The position numbers and the translations under genes were made by a program. Positions 23,177-34,891 of a DNA stretch of 64,000 nucleotides are shown here, piece after piece (positions within the stretch are counted from its first letter, which is position 1; each line of letters begins with the position of its first letter). The notes beneath the pieces were generated by a model, which ran no database searches, was not told where the DNA came from, and was given only the letters and a program-made list of their open reading frames with translations. This stretch comes from Ichthyophis bannanicus. Lineage: Eukaryota > Chordata > Amphibia > Gymnophiona > Ichthyophiidae. Location of the stretch: assembly GCA_033557465.1 (NCBI GenBank), contig CM066043.1, positions 115,116,778-115,180,777 of the forward strand, in the 5' to 3' direction.

Positions 23177-24341
23177 ATTTATTTATTTATGTGCACTTAT
23201 ATACCACCTTTCTTATATCAAAGTGGTTTACAATGAACTCAAAAATTGCATTATAATATATGCATTACATAGAACTTTGAAAACAGGGTGCTCCATAGTT
23301 GTAACAATACATGATAATATTAGTGTAGTATTTAACAAAGAATTTCAACCAACTATTTACATGAGGAATTTGTGAGAGAGCATGGGGTGTTCTGAGCTAA
23401 ATGTTGACCTTAGGTTTAATTAAGTTACTTATTCTTTCTACAATAATCTGTTGCCCTCTGTGTCTTGTTTCTGGTGGTGATTGAGTTTATTTGAAAACTG
23501 AGGGGTGGTTGAGTCTGACTTATTTTAAGTAACTGATTCTCCAAAATACTCTCTGAATAGAAAGGTTTTTATGAGATTGCGAAACGTATTTGGTTCCTTA
23601 GTGTCCCTTATGCTGTCTGGGAGCGAGTTCCACAATGTTGGAGCATATAAGGAGAATGCCCTCTTTGTTGTAACATAGTAACATAGTAAATGACGGCAGA
23701 TAAAGACCAGTATGGTCCATCTAGTCTGCCCAGTATGATGGCAAGGGTAGATGCACCTGCCGCTCCGTGCAGGCTGCCCCTCCCCACGTCTTTGTTTAGG
23801 GGTGAACCCACCACTCCATGTAGGACACCCCTATTTGTTGAGAATTTAGATGGTTCAATTTATTTTGATTTTATCCTGTTGCTGTAAAGGGATCCACTGT
23901 GTCTGTCCCATGCCATTTTGTTGCCGCCTTGCTGTTTCTGAAGATCGAGGGAACTGTTAATGTGTTTCTATTACTGCTTCTTCTTAATCTGTTTTCTGGG
24001 TTGGTGTGTATTAATGTCTTTAGGCTTGAAGATGATTCATTTTGTAGAGTTTTCAATATTGTGTGGATTGATTTAAACTTTATTCTACTGGCTAGTGGTA
24101 ACCAATGTAGTTCTTTTAAAATCGGCGTAATTTGTTCTCTGATAGGTATTTGTGTGATGACACTCGCTGCTGTGTTTTGGGGCAATTAGTAGACCATTGC
24201 AGAAATCTAGGTGTGGTAAGATCATAGCCTGAACTGTTGTTCTGAAGTCACTTGCTGATAGTAGGAATCTTAGATGTTGAAGCATCTTCAGCTTTGAGAA
24301 CATAGCCTTCGCTATATTGTTTATGTGTTTGGAAAGATTGA
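23177..24341 (-). mobile_element. 5'-truncated L2-like LINE 'L2-D' inside L2-B
   Basis: (TTTA)n tail and TATACCACCTTTC at the left; C-terminal RT text on the minus strand (REQITPILKELHWLPLASRI). GTATTT flanks both ends (23171-23176 and 24342-24347). L2-B reads across the gap in protein order (HWLPIQAQIQ then YKPTMNTFKTMHNL). Confidence 0.85.
23671..23833 (-). mobile_element. CR1 3'-end fragment inside L2-D
   Basis: 163 bp of CR1 3' UTR with the tail TAACATAGTAACATAG on the left and AAAGACCAGTATGGTCCATC following. Flanked by TTTGTTG (23664-23670 and 23834-23840), a 7-bp duplication. This is the fourth level of nesting. Confidence 0.85.
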
Positions 24342-27300
24342 GTATTTGTGCTTGGATGGGCAGCCAGTGTAGCTCCTTTAATACTGTGGTGATGTGTTCT
24401 TATCTAGGTGTCCGTGATATCATGCGAGCTGCAGAGGTTTGGGCTATTTGGAGGCGTGTACATTTTGGTAGTCCTTGGAGTATGGCATTACAGTAATCCC
24501 AGATAGAGATGATGATTGCTTGGCAGACAGTGTGGAATAGATTATGGTCCAGTAATTGGCTGAGGTTGTATAGAGTCTTTATTCTTTGATATGTCACTGC
24601 AGTTGCTTTCTTAATATGTGTTTGGAAATTCAGTTTCTGATCTAGTGTCATGTTAAGGTATTTGACTTTACACTTGATGGGGATACCGTAGTTACTGAAT
24701 GTGAGTTTCTCTGGCGGAACATAGGTGGGGCCTCTGTTAATAACCAGTGCTTCTGTTTTGCTCAAATTTAGTGTAAGTAAGTGTTCATGTAACCAGTGCA
24801 TCACTTCATTGAGACATGAGAGTATGGTGGAGAAGTCTGGGTTCCTTGTTGCAAATGGCGTGTATAACATAATGTCATCTGCATAGATGTGGCAGATGGT
24901 TTGGATGTAGAGATTAAATAAGAGGGCTGATAGAGCTGATCCTTGAGGCAGTCCTTGGTGTACTTGATATGGCTTTGAGGTCTTATTTTGCAGTTTAACC
25001 TGTTGCATGTGGTCGGATAAGTATGAATGGAACCATCTTAAGGGTGTCCCATTTATTCCGATTTCAATAAGTCTAGCAAGGAGTCTATGGTGGTTTACGG
25101 AGTCAAAGGCCGCTGAGATCTCTATCAAAATAAGGATGAATGTCTGTTTGAATCTTTCAATTCTTTTAAGCAAGATATCAAGGAGGGAAGTCAGAAGCGT
25201 TTCAGTACCATAATGTTGTCGGAAACCATGTTGATCATCAAGAGGTGCATTGGACTCTACAAATTCCTAGAGTTGTAGCTGAACAGCTTTCTCTATTTTC
25301 ACTAGGAAAGGAATACTAGCAATGGGTCTGTAAGATATGGGTAGGGCAGGGTCGGCCGTGGCATTCTTCAGAGTGGGCCTGATTGAGGAGGCCTTCAGGT
25401 TAGTTGACATCAGCCCTTGGGTGAGGGAAGAGTTTATTATTTTGAGCAGTGGTGAGGTTAGCTCTTAACTAGCTGTTTTAGTCCATGCAGTCAGACATGG
25501 GTCTAGTGGTGAAGTGGTGGTGTTCATCTTGGAGAGAATTTGATCTAGTTGTATTTTTGATATTGAAGTAAACAGGATCCAATTTGGTGAGCTGTTGGAT
25601 GTGTTTGTAGGTAGTTGATCTAGTGCTAATGTATCTTTAGCGCAAGGGAATTTGTTCTGGAGATAGGTGTAATCCTGTGGTTTCAAGCTTGGGCCTTTTG
25701 GGGTAGGAGGGGCTTGTATGAGTGACTTGGTGATTTTGAACAATTCTCTAGGCCGATTGAGAGACTTAAAAATGAAGTTAGTATGATATTCTCATTTTCT
25801 TTGGTTTATCAGATTATTGTAGTCTTCCTGCTTGGCAGAGTATTCTCTTTGATGTTTGGGGTCTTGTGTTCTTCACCATCTACACTCGAGTTGCCTCAAT
25901 TTGAGTTTTGCTTCTTTTATATCTTTTGAGTACCAGAGTGCTATAATGCTTTGCCTCAATGCTCACTTTGGCGGGAGTACTGCAAATGTAGTTATCAGAT
26001 TATTCGAATCATCAACTAGTTTTGTGAGATCTGTTAAGAATGATTCTATTAGAATGATGAGGTGTTCAAGAAGGGCTTCTTTATTGTAATCTCAGAATCT
26101 GCGCATTCCCTGGTGCTGTGGTTCCCTTTTTTGGTTAGTCTTCAGCTGTGGGAAATCGAAAGAAATCATGTGGTGGTCGGACCATGGTAACAGTGTGGTC
26201 TGAACATTCTGTGCGGTCATTGTTTTAGGTATGAATATCATGTCCAGGATGTTTCCTCCTTTGTGTGTGGGAGAGTTTATGATTTGTGAAAGGTCCATCA
26301 CCTCCATTGCTTCAAGGAAGGATGTGATGTGTTTTGTGGGTGCCGAATGAAGATTTAGGTCTCCTGAGGATGAATGGATTCTCGGTTGCTGATTGAGAGC
26401 ATGCAAGTTCAGTTAGCAAAGAGAGATCATCAGTTGTTGAAGTTGGCAATCTGTATGCTAAGCATATGAAAAAATGGTTGTTTTGGATCTGTAGTGCATT
26501 CAAGGTATCGTTTGTTAGGGATGTGGAAACCTGGAATTTGAGATCTTTTCTAGTGAGAATAAATATCCCTCCTCCTCTCTTATTTATCTGTGAGCAGTTA
26601 TGTAAGTCCATTTCCAGTGTGATGAGTGGGTTTGTGAGCACCTGGTCTGTATCAGTGAACCATGATTCAGTTACAAACATAATGTTCAGCTTGCTGTCAT
26701 TTATGTCGTCAATAAGGTATATCTTCTTGCGTGTGGAGCGCACGTTTGCTTGTGCACATTTCATATATTTGGGCAGATGGTGTAGTTTTGATGGTCAATA
26801 GGGCAGGGTAACCAAATGATTTGTATTAGTCTTGGTTGTCGTCTGGGTTTATGCAAGAATTGCTGACACCAAATGAGGTTTCTTTGGTTGTATGCAATTG
26901 GTATGATTCCAGTCGGGATTGAAGCAGCATTGGTTATTCTTATCAGCAAGAGTGTAAGTACAAGTAGGATAAGAACCTTAGAAGTTATCTGTGCCATTTG
27001 ATTTTTGCCCTGCTAACCTAACCTAAGTACTTGGCATCACTATATATTGGCAGTGACTGGGTTTGTGCGTGGGTTTGATACTTTGTTGGGTCCAGTGATG
27101 GAGGGGGAGTTGTGATTAGTGGGTAAGTGGGTGAGAGAGTAGTTTTTAAGTGTGTGAGTAACAAGTGTCTAGTTGATACAATATTGCATTGGTTAATGGA
27201 TACACTTTAACAATAACATATGGTGCATTTGATACAAAGGGTACTATCATACTATAGTGTGTGTTATAATAGATACAGAATAACATTCAACTTATGGACT

Positions 27301-30253
27301 TACATGTAAACATGGTTGTTTGATCCCAAGCATGGACCCTATCAAGGTGGTATCTTTTGCAGTCCCTTGAGGTTTTGAGGTTTGATGTGGAGGGAGTCCT
27401 CGAACCGTTGGTTAGCAGCAGTAAGGCAGTATTGTGCTTTCCAAGTAAGGATTTCAGGGATTCTGGATTTCTTCTTGGGTTCCCTGCCTGAGGGCCACAC
27501 CAAAGGACTTTCTGACGAGGCCCTCAGGCACGGGCCCACCAGGTGCGGGCGCGCCTGATGGTGCTTCCTTTTTAAAATCCAAGATGGGACCCTGATTGGC
27601 CTTGCAATGGTGAGCGGGAGAGGTTTCAGCCTCCCATTTTCTGTCCTGATGCTGGTCAGGGCTACTTTGTGCTGGCGGTGCTGTGTTTCGCGCCTAATGG
27701 TGCTTCCTTTTTAAAATCCAAGGTGGTCTTGCAGTTGGAAATGGACTGCCTTTTCAACGATTTTTGCTGTAAAGGGGGTATACTTCATATAGACCTGTAT
27801 GAGGTTGGTAAGGTAGGATCTAGAGAGGGATGTTTTATAATAGGTTTGATTGAGGCACACTTGAGACATTTAGGTAAGTATCCTTGGGAGAGCGATAGTT
27901 GCATTAGTTTATGCAGCATTGAGCTAAGTTCCCATTTGGAGATTTTGACTCAAGATACTGGACATGGGTCTAGAAGGGAGGTTGTGGTATTAATGTTGAT
28001 TATGATTGTTTCCAGTTGTTTGGCTGATATGGGGTGGAACCTAGTCCAACTTTGGCTGGTGGTTGTTGTGTTAGTTAGACTTGTGAGAAGGGATGTAGGT
28101 CATATGGTTTTGTTCATTTTGTCTTGTAGAAATTTGGTCATAGCATGTGGACATAGAGTGGCCTCTGAGTTGTCTGTGTTGGGGTCTCTTAATAATCGTT
28201 GGGCAATTTTGAATAGTTCCCTAGGACAATTTAGGGATGATTTAAGAAGCTTTGTATTATGATCTCTTTTGAGGTGGATGTTCAAGGAACAATACTCAGC
28301 TTGCATTGCAGTGTAAGCTGCTTAATGGGATGGGTCTTTGGTGCATCTCTATTTTCATTCTAGTTGTCTTAGTTTGCATTTCAGTTCCTTGAGGTCAGGG
28401 GAGTACCATGGAGCCTGGTGTTGCGTCCTTTTTGCTGGGATTGGTTCTGAAGTTATGGTATATGAGGAGACTGTATGGTCCTGTCATTAATTAGGGTGTC
28501 TATGACCATTCGGTCTTGATTTGCTAGTGGTAAGGTTTTGGTTAAGAAGGTTTTCTTGTTGAATTGCTGAAATCTGCATATATTGCTCTGTTTGGCACTG
28601 TGCAAATTTATGGTATTGTGGAGGGGAAAGGAGAAGGTGATGATGTTATGGTCAGACCATGGGATTGGGGTGATTTGAGTAGATTGGAGGAGGTGATGAG
28701 AATCCCAGTTGGTTGGGATGAAGATGAGGTCTAGAATCTCTCCTTTTTTGTATGTTGCTGTAGTAATGATTTGTTTAAGGTTGAGGACTTCCGTAGCATC
28801 AATGAAGTTTGTAGCTTGCTGGGTAAAAATGGAGGGAAGGTTGTGGTTTCTGAACAGTATAAACCATTTATTGCTTGTGCTGTGTACACACGCTTCTTCA
28901 ATGAGAGATGACAGATCATTAGAGTTTGAAGAAGGTGAGCGGAAAGTGAGGCAGATTGAGAGTTGTTTGTTTAAGATGGTGAGGAGATCTATTTCATCTG
29001 AGGATGTATTCTTGAGAGTTTTGATAAGGACTCCACCTCTTTTTGAAGTTCAAGGGCAGTTGAATATGTTATATGTGGGGGGTAGTAGTTAGTTGATGAG
29101 GATGTTATCAGTGTCATTTAGTGTCATTTAGCCATAATTCTGTGATGAGCATGATGTCTATGTGATTGTCGATGATGTTCTCCCGTATGATGGGGATTTT
29201 GTTGCAGACAGATCTTGCATGTATCATAGCACATCTAAGGAGTTTGTGCTGTGGTGTTTGTTTGGTTGTTTGGTAGTCTTCTCGATTTGGGACAATGGTA
29301 ATAAGATTGCTCAGGTCTCTGATGCATAATGTTCTCATTTGGGACCAGGTTCTGGCGAATTCTGGTCTTTGTATGGTTGGTATGGCATTAGATGTGGTTA
29401 GGGCTGTTGCTGTAGCTAATAGCAAGGATAGCAGGATGATGATCAAAGTGATGGGAGTATATATCGCCATGGTGCAGCTTGTTAGTGATGCGTGTATAGT
29501 TAAGGTGTATGACAGAGGTGGCAAGGTTGTTGGTAGCTCATTTGGTTGTGTGTGTGTGTCTGGCATGTTTCCAAGAGGGATTGTTATTACCTTGGTGGCA
29601 AATTGAATGTTGGTCCATTGAAGGTATGCACAAGGTATTGTTGTGCTTCTGTGCCGTGGGTTTATGTGGAGCTAGTCTTCTAGTAAAGAAGCCTGTGTGT
29701 GCCTGTTCTTCCATCAGCTGGTCATACTTTATGGACATCCTTTATGTTTGAGGCAGAGGCAAGTTAATGGTCTTGCAGAGTCTCGTGTGCAGCTGCTGGG
29801 CCTTTGCTTAAACTCTCTTGTGATCTGTGTTTTGAGACTTATATCTCCGACGTTTTGACAAATAGGGCTCCTGTGGGCCACTCCAAGGGCCACGTCTAAG
29901 GGCCTTTTGGTGTGGTCCTTAGGTGTGGGCGTATCTTAGGCGCTTTGTGTTTTAAAGGGCTGGAGGGTGACGCTGCCGAGTGGGGAGGAGCTTACCTCCT
30001 TGCTCTAGGCAGTGCAATTTACTTTCTGGCCTGTGATGACTCCCTCGGTGGTGGCAGTAGCATCTTCAGTGCTGAGGGTGAGTGGGGGAGTTTCGATGGT
30101 GGTCTCCTGGACCCGATCACTGTAGGAATAAAATGAGACTTGAAAGTAGTCCCAGAATAATGTACCCACAGCACGTGGCATTACAGATCAAGCATTAGGG
30201 CTGCGAGAAAAGAGGTCACATGCAGATCGATGGAGAGAGTGATGGTCATGGCA

Positions 30254-30425
30254 TCTTATTTATTTATTTATTTTTTTTTTTTATACCGCACTATTCATAA
30301 TCAGCGCAGTTTACAGGAGAACAACTTAATACATAGAACAAGTTACACTGAACATGTGAACATCATTAATGCAAATAATAGGTTACATTAAATCTGTGAA
30401 CAAAATTTGATAAACTGAGTCATAC
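30254..30425 (-). mobile_element. L2-type 3' end fragment
   Basis: (TTTA)n and T run, then ATACCGCACTATTCATAATCAGCGCAGTTTACA, the L2/SINE tail consensus. Only about 170 bp remain, so it could be the tail of either a LINE or a SINE. Confidence 0.75.
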
Positions 30426-30701
30426 AACAGTAGCTGTTGTATGACTGGGCTGGATTTGCGTGCAAATTCCACCTCTATTAGACATATCCAAGTGTCTGTG
30501 AGCCCCTATAAAATAATTACCTTTGTACCAAGTGACAAGACAGGACCACATTGAGGCAATGCATGGAAGAGGGCAGTCAAGGACAGCCCCCAGGCCCATA
30601 CAAGGCAAGCAGAGGTCATTACCTAGTCAACATAATTTGGGGCCTGAGGCACATACTGGCAAGAGGCACAACATGGCAAGTGGAGAAAGGCCATTTTTGA
30701 A
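30426..30701. other. Unassigned sequence
   Basis: No recognisable repeat. A short inverted repeat CAACAGTAGCTGTTG lies at its left edge. Confidence 0.4.
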
Positions 30702-32215
30702 TTTATTTATTTATTTAGCTGCATTCATGTGCCGCCTTTCGCCGGGTCAAAGCGGTTTACATTAAACAAAGTAATTCTTAGTTACAGTGAAACAATTATA
30801 CTATATACAACATGCACTGGATAACAAGGGTTTAAGAATTATATACTATTATATGATTTTGTGGTAAATCAAACATATAGGATGGTTAATTCGGGGTAGT
30901 TTCTCCAAATGGGTTAGTTTTGCGCATACTATGGCGGTCGTGAATCTCACTTGTAAGTCAGGGTATGTGGAATATGATCTTAGTCTCTCAAATTTACTGT
31001 TAATGCTCGACATAATACTTGCATAGTGCCAAAGCCTCCTGCTGGAGTTTGTAAGATGTAACAGGTATGGGTAATTTGTCTAGATGTGCTTGGAAATTCT
31101 TCTTTATCAAGCCTGTGGCTCCCAGTACAATGGGAAATATTTCTGTATCTTTCTGCCACATAGTCTTGGTCTCTGACTGCATTTCTTGGTACTTCAAGAT
31201 CTTCTGCCTCTCCATGCGATTCACATAATAATCACTCGGTACCGACACTTCAAAGCCGCTCTGGTATTCTCCTTTACCACTATGTCAGGTTTCCTGGCTT
31301 AATTATATACAGTGAATGTAATTCTTCTGTGGGGGGGGGGGGAGGGTTATGTGGTAGGGCTGAAATGTTCATAAAAGAGGTGTGTTTTAGGTGCTCCCTG
31401 AAGGTGCTGAGGTTGATGATGTTTCTTAGCTGGTCTGGTAGGGCATTCGAGTTGGAAGGTGCATAGAATTGGAAGGCTTGTCCGCAGACCTGTTGATTGA
31501 ATTTGATTCTGTCATTGGGGATGACTTGGGTGTTCTTTGTATAGGTACATTTTGGTCTGTTTGGTTGGGATGTTTGAAGCAGGGTGTGGAGGTGATTAGG
31601 TGGGGGGGGGGGGGGTCGGAGTGTATGGCTTTGTGTGTCAGGAGGAAGGTTTTGTACTTTATGCTACTAGGTAGTGGTAACCAGTGGAGTTGTTTAATTA
31701 TTGATGTGATGTGGTTCTGTCTTATTGCTAATTGGAGGATGCATGCTGTTGTATGGAGAGCAGTCCGTAGTGGAAGTAGAGTGTTTTGTGGGAGGCCCTG
31801 GTAGATAGCGTTGCAGTAGTTGAGATGTGGTAGAACTATGGCTTGAAGAGCAGAATGGAAGTCCATGTTTTCTAGAAGTGGTGGAGACGCTGGAGGTCTT
31901 TACTTTATAGTATATTGTTCTATGATTCTATGTATATGGGCTTTGAAGGTGAGGTGTTGATCAGTGGTGGTTCCAAGATATTTCACTTCCGTTTGGGTCT
32001 TGATAGAAGGTGTTGTCTTTTGTTATAAAGAGGGCTTCTGTTTTCTTATAGTTGATAGCAAGGTGGTTGTTCTTCAGCCAGTTGAAGATATTGGTGAAAC
32101 ATTCTTGATGAGCAGTGTAGGAGGGATGCTTTGTGTTGAATGTACCATATATCATGATGTTATCGTATATGTGGAAGTTGAGGTTGTGGGATGGGTGGTA
32201 TGGGTTCTTCAATTA
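30702..32215 (-). mobile_element. 5'-truncated L2-like LINE 'L2-E'
   Basis: The tail (ATTTATTTATTTAGC, GCCGCCTTTCGCCGGGTCAAAGCGGTTTACA) begins at 30702 and the element resumes after an inserted REL-type LINE at about 31300. Minus-strand RT C-terminus: LQAIVLPHLNYCNAIYQGLP, ITSIIKQLHWLPLPSSIKYK, and KTEALFITK further upstream. It is truncated before the catalytic motif. Confidence 0.82.
30885..31300 (-). mobile_element. REL-endonuclease-type LINE C-terminus inside L2-E
   Basis: Minus strand encodes KPDIVVKENTRAALK, then YYVNRMERQKILKYQEMQSE, MWQKDTEIFPIVLGATGLIK and KNFQAHLDKLP. The KPD motif with following acidic residues fits the restriction-like endonuclease of R2/R4/NeSL-group LINEs. TTAAT-like words flank it. 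Same 3' terminus as the copy at 14868. Confidence 0.68.
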
Positions 32216-32254
32216 TAGGTAAACATACAAAATCAACAGAAACACACACTGAGG

Positions 32255-32542
32255 CAATGGTGGGATTCAGCTGGTTTGGCCTGGTTCAGGCAAACCGGTT
32301 CCTGCTGTGGCCCACATTCCCCGAACTGGGCCGAACTTGGTGTTGCAACACTGGTGTTGCGGCCTCGGGAATCCCCCCACACGGAGATGTCCCCGATGCC
32401 GTCAATCCAGTGTTGGGTGCATGGCAGTGGTCGGGGCCCTTGGTTCCTACAATGCTACCACATGCAGTGCTTCCAGCCGCGCTTCCTGATCGCAGGCAGG
32501 ACAGACCAAACCAGTTCCTGACCACGTCAGATCTCACCACTA
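32255..32542. mobile_element. hAT-type MITE (CARTGGTGGGATTCAGC family)
   Basis: Left end CAATGGTGGGATTCAGCTGG; right end in reverse complement TAGTGGTGAGATCTGACG. Flanks CACTGAGG (32247-32254) and CACTAAAG (32543-32550) match at 6 of 8, an aged 8-bp duplication. The words AACCGGTTCCTG and AAACCAGTTCCTG inside are also inverted copies. Non-coding. Confidence 0.72.
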
Positions 32543-33370
32543 CACTAAAGTACTACAAATCTATACCAAACATACGAGCCTCAATATTATAGTTAACTAC
32601 TATTTAATGCAACAACATAACTTACAGGAGATTTATAAAACAGAGGTAATAAAACCTCAGTAAACAAACCTTTCCCTCTATGTGGTAGTTATTTATTGCC
32701 TGAAGGAGAATCACCTCTGTATACTATCACTTATCTAAAAAACTCCTCCTTTTACATTTCCAAACACATACAAACTTTTCAGTAATAACTACACAATAAC
32801 CTCAAATTCTGTTCACCAGCATATATATCACTCACAGAATGCTATGTACACTAATTGGCAACCAAGGGACCAACCCCAACATATATGCCACTCCCAATAT
32901 ACATCTTATTGGCGACAAATGAAACCAGAGCCAAGGTCACCATCTCTACGGTTCTACTTTATCAGCCAACACAGAATCCCTGGGTAACTTCAATAGCTTC
33001 ACAACATGTAGTCTACGGCTTTTCCATCATCTCTATAAAAGAGATAAACTCAAGCCAGAATAGAGCTAACATAATTCACAGAATAGATAGAATCTGTTAC
33101 TTAGCTTTACAGATATCTCCTGGAAAACATTTCAATCATGTCCGACAAAGATCCTCATTTCGTGGACCAGCCGCTTCATTAGGAGCTTATACTTAACTGC
33201 TTTTTACTCCCATCTATGGCGTCTGATGTCAACCTTAATTTTATATCCTTTTCTGAACTAATCAAAGACCAATACGAAAAGGAAGGGAGGATTCAAAAAA
33301 TTAAAGGGCTCACAGCATCACTCAAAAGAGCACTCCCCAATCTATGTAAGAATTAAGTCCATCAGGTTCT
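32543..33370. other. Mostly unassigned; probable Penelope-type terminal region
   Basis: A 113-codon open frame (32855-33196) shows no motif and is judged chance. The hammerhead-like relic at 33137-33190 suggests the right part belongs to the Penelope-like element beyond it. Confidence 0.4.
33137..33190 (-). ncRNA. Degenerate hammerhead ribozyme relic
   Basis: On the minus strand: CTAATGA (canonical CUGANGA with one change) at 33182-33176, a possible stem II with GCGG and CCAC, GAAA at 33161-33158, then GTC followed by GGAC at the expected cleavage place. Stems III and I pair only weakly. It lies downstream of the Penelope-like ORF on the same strand, where such elements carry hammerheads. 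Confidence 0.4.
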
Positions 33371-33379
33371 TTATCTTCT

Positions 33380-33610
33380 TTATTTGCAAAATTTGATATA
33401 CCGCCCTTGCCGAAGCATCACGGCGGTGTACAATACAATAATCCATTGGCTACAGAAAATAAAGGGGGGAAAGGAACACCATTGATAGACAGGAAAGTAA
33501 GAGAGAAAAAGAATTGAAAAAGTAGGACAGAAGTGAGACACAACATGGGAGAAACAGAGATACAGGGCAGGGGGGAGGGAGCTGTCGAGCGATTTAGGCA
33601 AGGGGGTCAC
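33380..33610 (-). mobile_element. L2/SINE-type 3' tail fragment
   Basis: TTTATTTGCAAAATTTGATATACCGCCCTTGCC followed by CACGGCGGTGTACAATACA matches the tail layout of the L2 and SINE copies. The rest is A/G-rich and non-coding. It separates the Penelope ORF from its presumed 3' region. Confidence 0.6.
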
Positions 33611-33614
33611 TAAA

Positions 33615-34490
33615 CTAGTGGGTTCTACAGTCTTTAGCATAAAAATCCAACGCTGTTCACATTGTAACAGTAACTGCCCATGATAACCACCTGAACCACT
33701 TGGAAGGATATCACTGAACTTCGAAAAAAGTCATGATGAACCTTCTGATAATAAGCCACCATAGGGGCATCCTTCTTTTGTTTCATAAGGCAATATTTAT
33801 GTTCAGACAGTCTCACCCTCAATGGACGTGTAGTTTTACCAATGTAGAATTTCCTACATGGACACATTAATGAATAAACAACATGATCAGTAGAACAGGA
33901 AGTCGCAAATAACAACTTAATTGAATAGGTTCAGATAACCACTGGTTTCTCCTTCTTCCCTCATTATGCAACACTGGCAATGATCATAACGAGTATGGCC
34001 TGGTTGTGAAACATTGTTTTCCCCGCACCTTAGGTCACAAATGATTCCTCAAGTTCCTCCTGATTAAACCCATTTTTCTTCAAAAGATTGCATGAAAAGA
34101 TTAGCCAGTAATGGGGCAAAAGTTGTCCCCATTGCTGTCCCATAAATCTGCAAATAATACTGTTGTTGATATAAAAAATAATTCTCCCACAACGCCAATT
34201 CTGCTAAACGCATCAAAAAGGTATGGGAACACGATGAGGTCTACTTTGATGGAACCATAAGTCGTGCAGAACTCCTAAAGCTTCAGTTTGAGGAATTGAC
34301 ATATATAAAGCACAATCATCAAGGGTCACAAGAAACTCAATGGATTGCACATCTGTCATCTTGTGTAAAGTCTGAAGAAAATAACTGGTATCTTTAATAT
34401 AGGATTTTATCTTAGGGACATCAAAAAAGTGCCATAAAGGAATGTAATTATGAAGGGGAGGTATAGACATCAACAGGCATCAGTTTGGAC
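33615..34490 (-). pseudogene. Penelope-like element: RT remnant plus GIY-YIG endonuclease
   Basis: In order along the minus strand: IKSYIKDTSYFLQTLHKM and EFLVTLDDCALYMSIPQTEA (34473-34280; the LDV-LY-NIP block of PLE reverse transcriptases), LYQQQYYLQIYGTAMGTTFA and PLLANLFMQSFEEKW (34175-34080), a cysteine pair in HTRYDHCQCC (about 33970), and finally HVVYSLMCPCRKFYIGKTTR with LRVRLSEHKYC (33890-33790), a GIY-YIG domain. The domain order RT then GIY-YIG is specific to Penelope-like elements. The N-terminus is missing and there are stops and shifts. Penelope elements insert by target-primed reverse transcription. Confidence 0.9.
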
Positions 34491-34887
34491 CCATAACCTT
34501 AGGACTATGATTGCCCAGCCCTCACCACCAAGCTCCAACCAACAACAAACAAATAATTTTTTTATTAGTTCAAAAAGCCACTTTAAGAAATACTCAAAAA
34601 CATATAACTTCAAAAACTAGTCTAGTTTTTCAAGATATATATGTTTGTTGTTATGTGGAGCCAAGTGAGGCGAGCTGGTTTTTGTTTGACCCATTATTCT
34701 GATTTTGTTTGGGTTGTCTAGGATGGGTCCCACCACATGCTTCTTTCCTTTTTCACAGATGAGCAAGAACATTTCAGGAGGGCGAGCAGGAAATTCTCCC
34801 TCTGATCTCTAAGGGCCCAGTGATGGAAGCACATGCCACAGTCTGTAGGCTTGTAAGCATTTCTGTAGGCAAAATAATGTTTTATGC
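34491..34887. other. Unassigned flank of the LTR element; start of paralogous segment B
   Basis: Only the last 30 bases (AAAATAATGTTTTATGCATA) match the opening of the window (16-40). The rest is not recognised. Confidence 0.5.
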
Positions 34888-34891
34888 ATAG

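Larger units (their letters stand above)
22603..27722 (-). mobile_element. Full-length L2-like LINE 'L2-B' inside L2-A
   Basis: From the tail at 22603 to a GC-rich 5' UTR ending about 27722. On the minus strand: leader MAQITSKVLILLVLTLLLIR (26997), endonuclease (QANVRSTRKKIYLIDDINDS and TESWFTDTDQ, about 26760), linker, RT (LPQGSALSALLFNLYIQ and IYADDIMLYTP, about 24930-24850), and the C-terminal LHWLPI region. The block GGTGCTTCCTTTTTAAAATCCAAG appears twice in the 5' UTR (27559 and 27701), a possible promoter repeat. L2-D interrupts it at 23177-24341. Several stops and shifts remain in the ORF. Confidence 0.87.
20055..30130 (-). mobile_element. L2-like LINE 'L2-A', full length but split by other insertions
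   Basis: The element occupies 20055-20218, 21198-22602 and about 27723-30130. Its halves join in frame order: the right part encodes KIVEKAVHFQLQDHL at about 27725 and the left part continues with EAHSPLDLQQHGFKPSQ at 22600, adjacent blocks of an L2 reverse transcriptase. The 3' tail (TACCGCTATCTC and GCAGTTTACAT) is at 20055. The ORF start is near 29470 with a hydrophobic leader and then endonuclease text (IHARSVCNKIPIIRENIIDN). The 5' UTR reaches about 30130. Frame is broken in many places. Confidence 0.85.

Noticed and set aside
32855..33196. A 113-codon plus-strand open frame
   Set aside because: No motif, and the region fits the terminal part of the minus-strand Penelope-like element.
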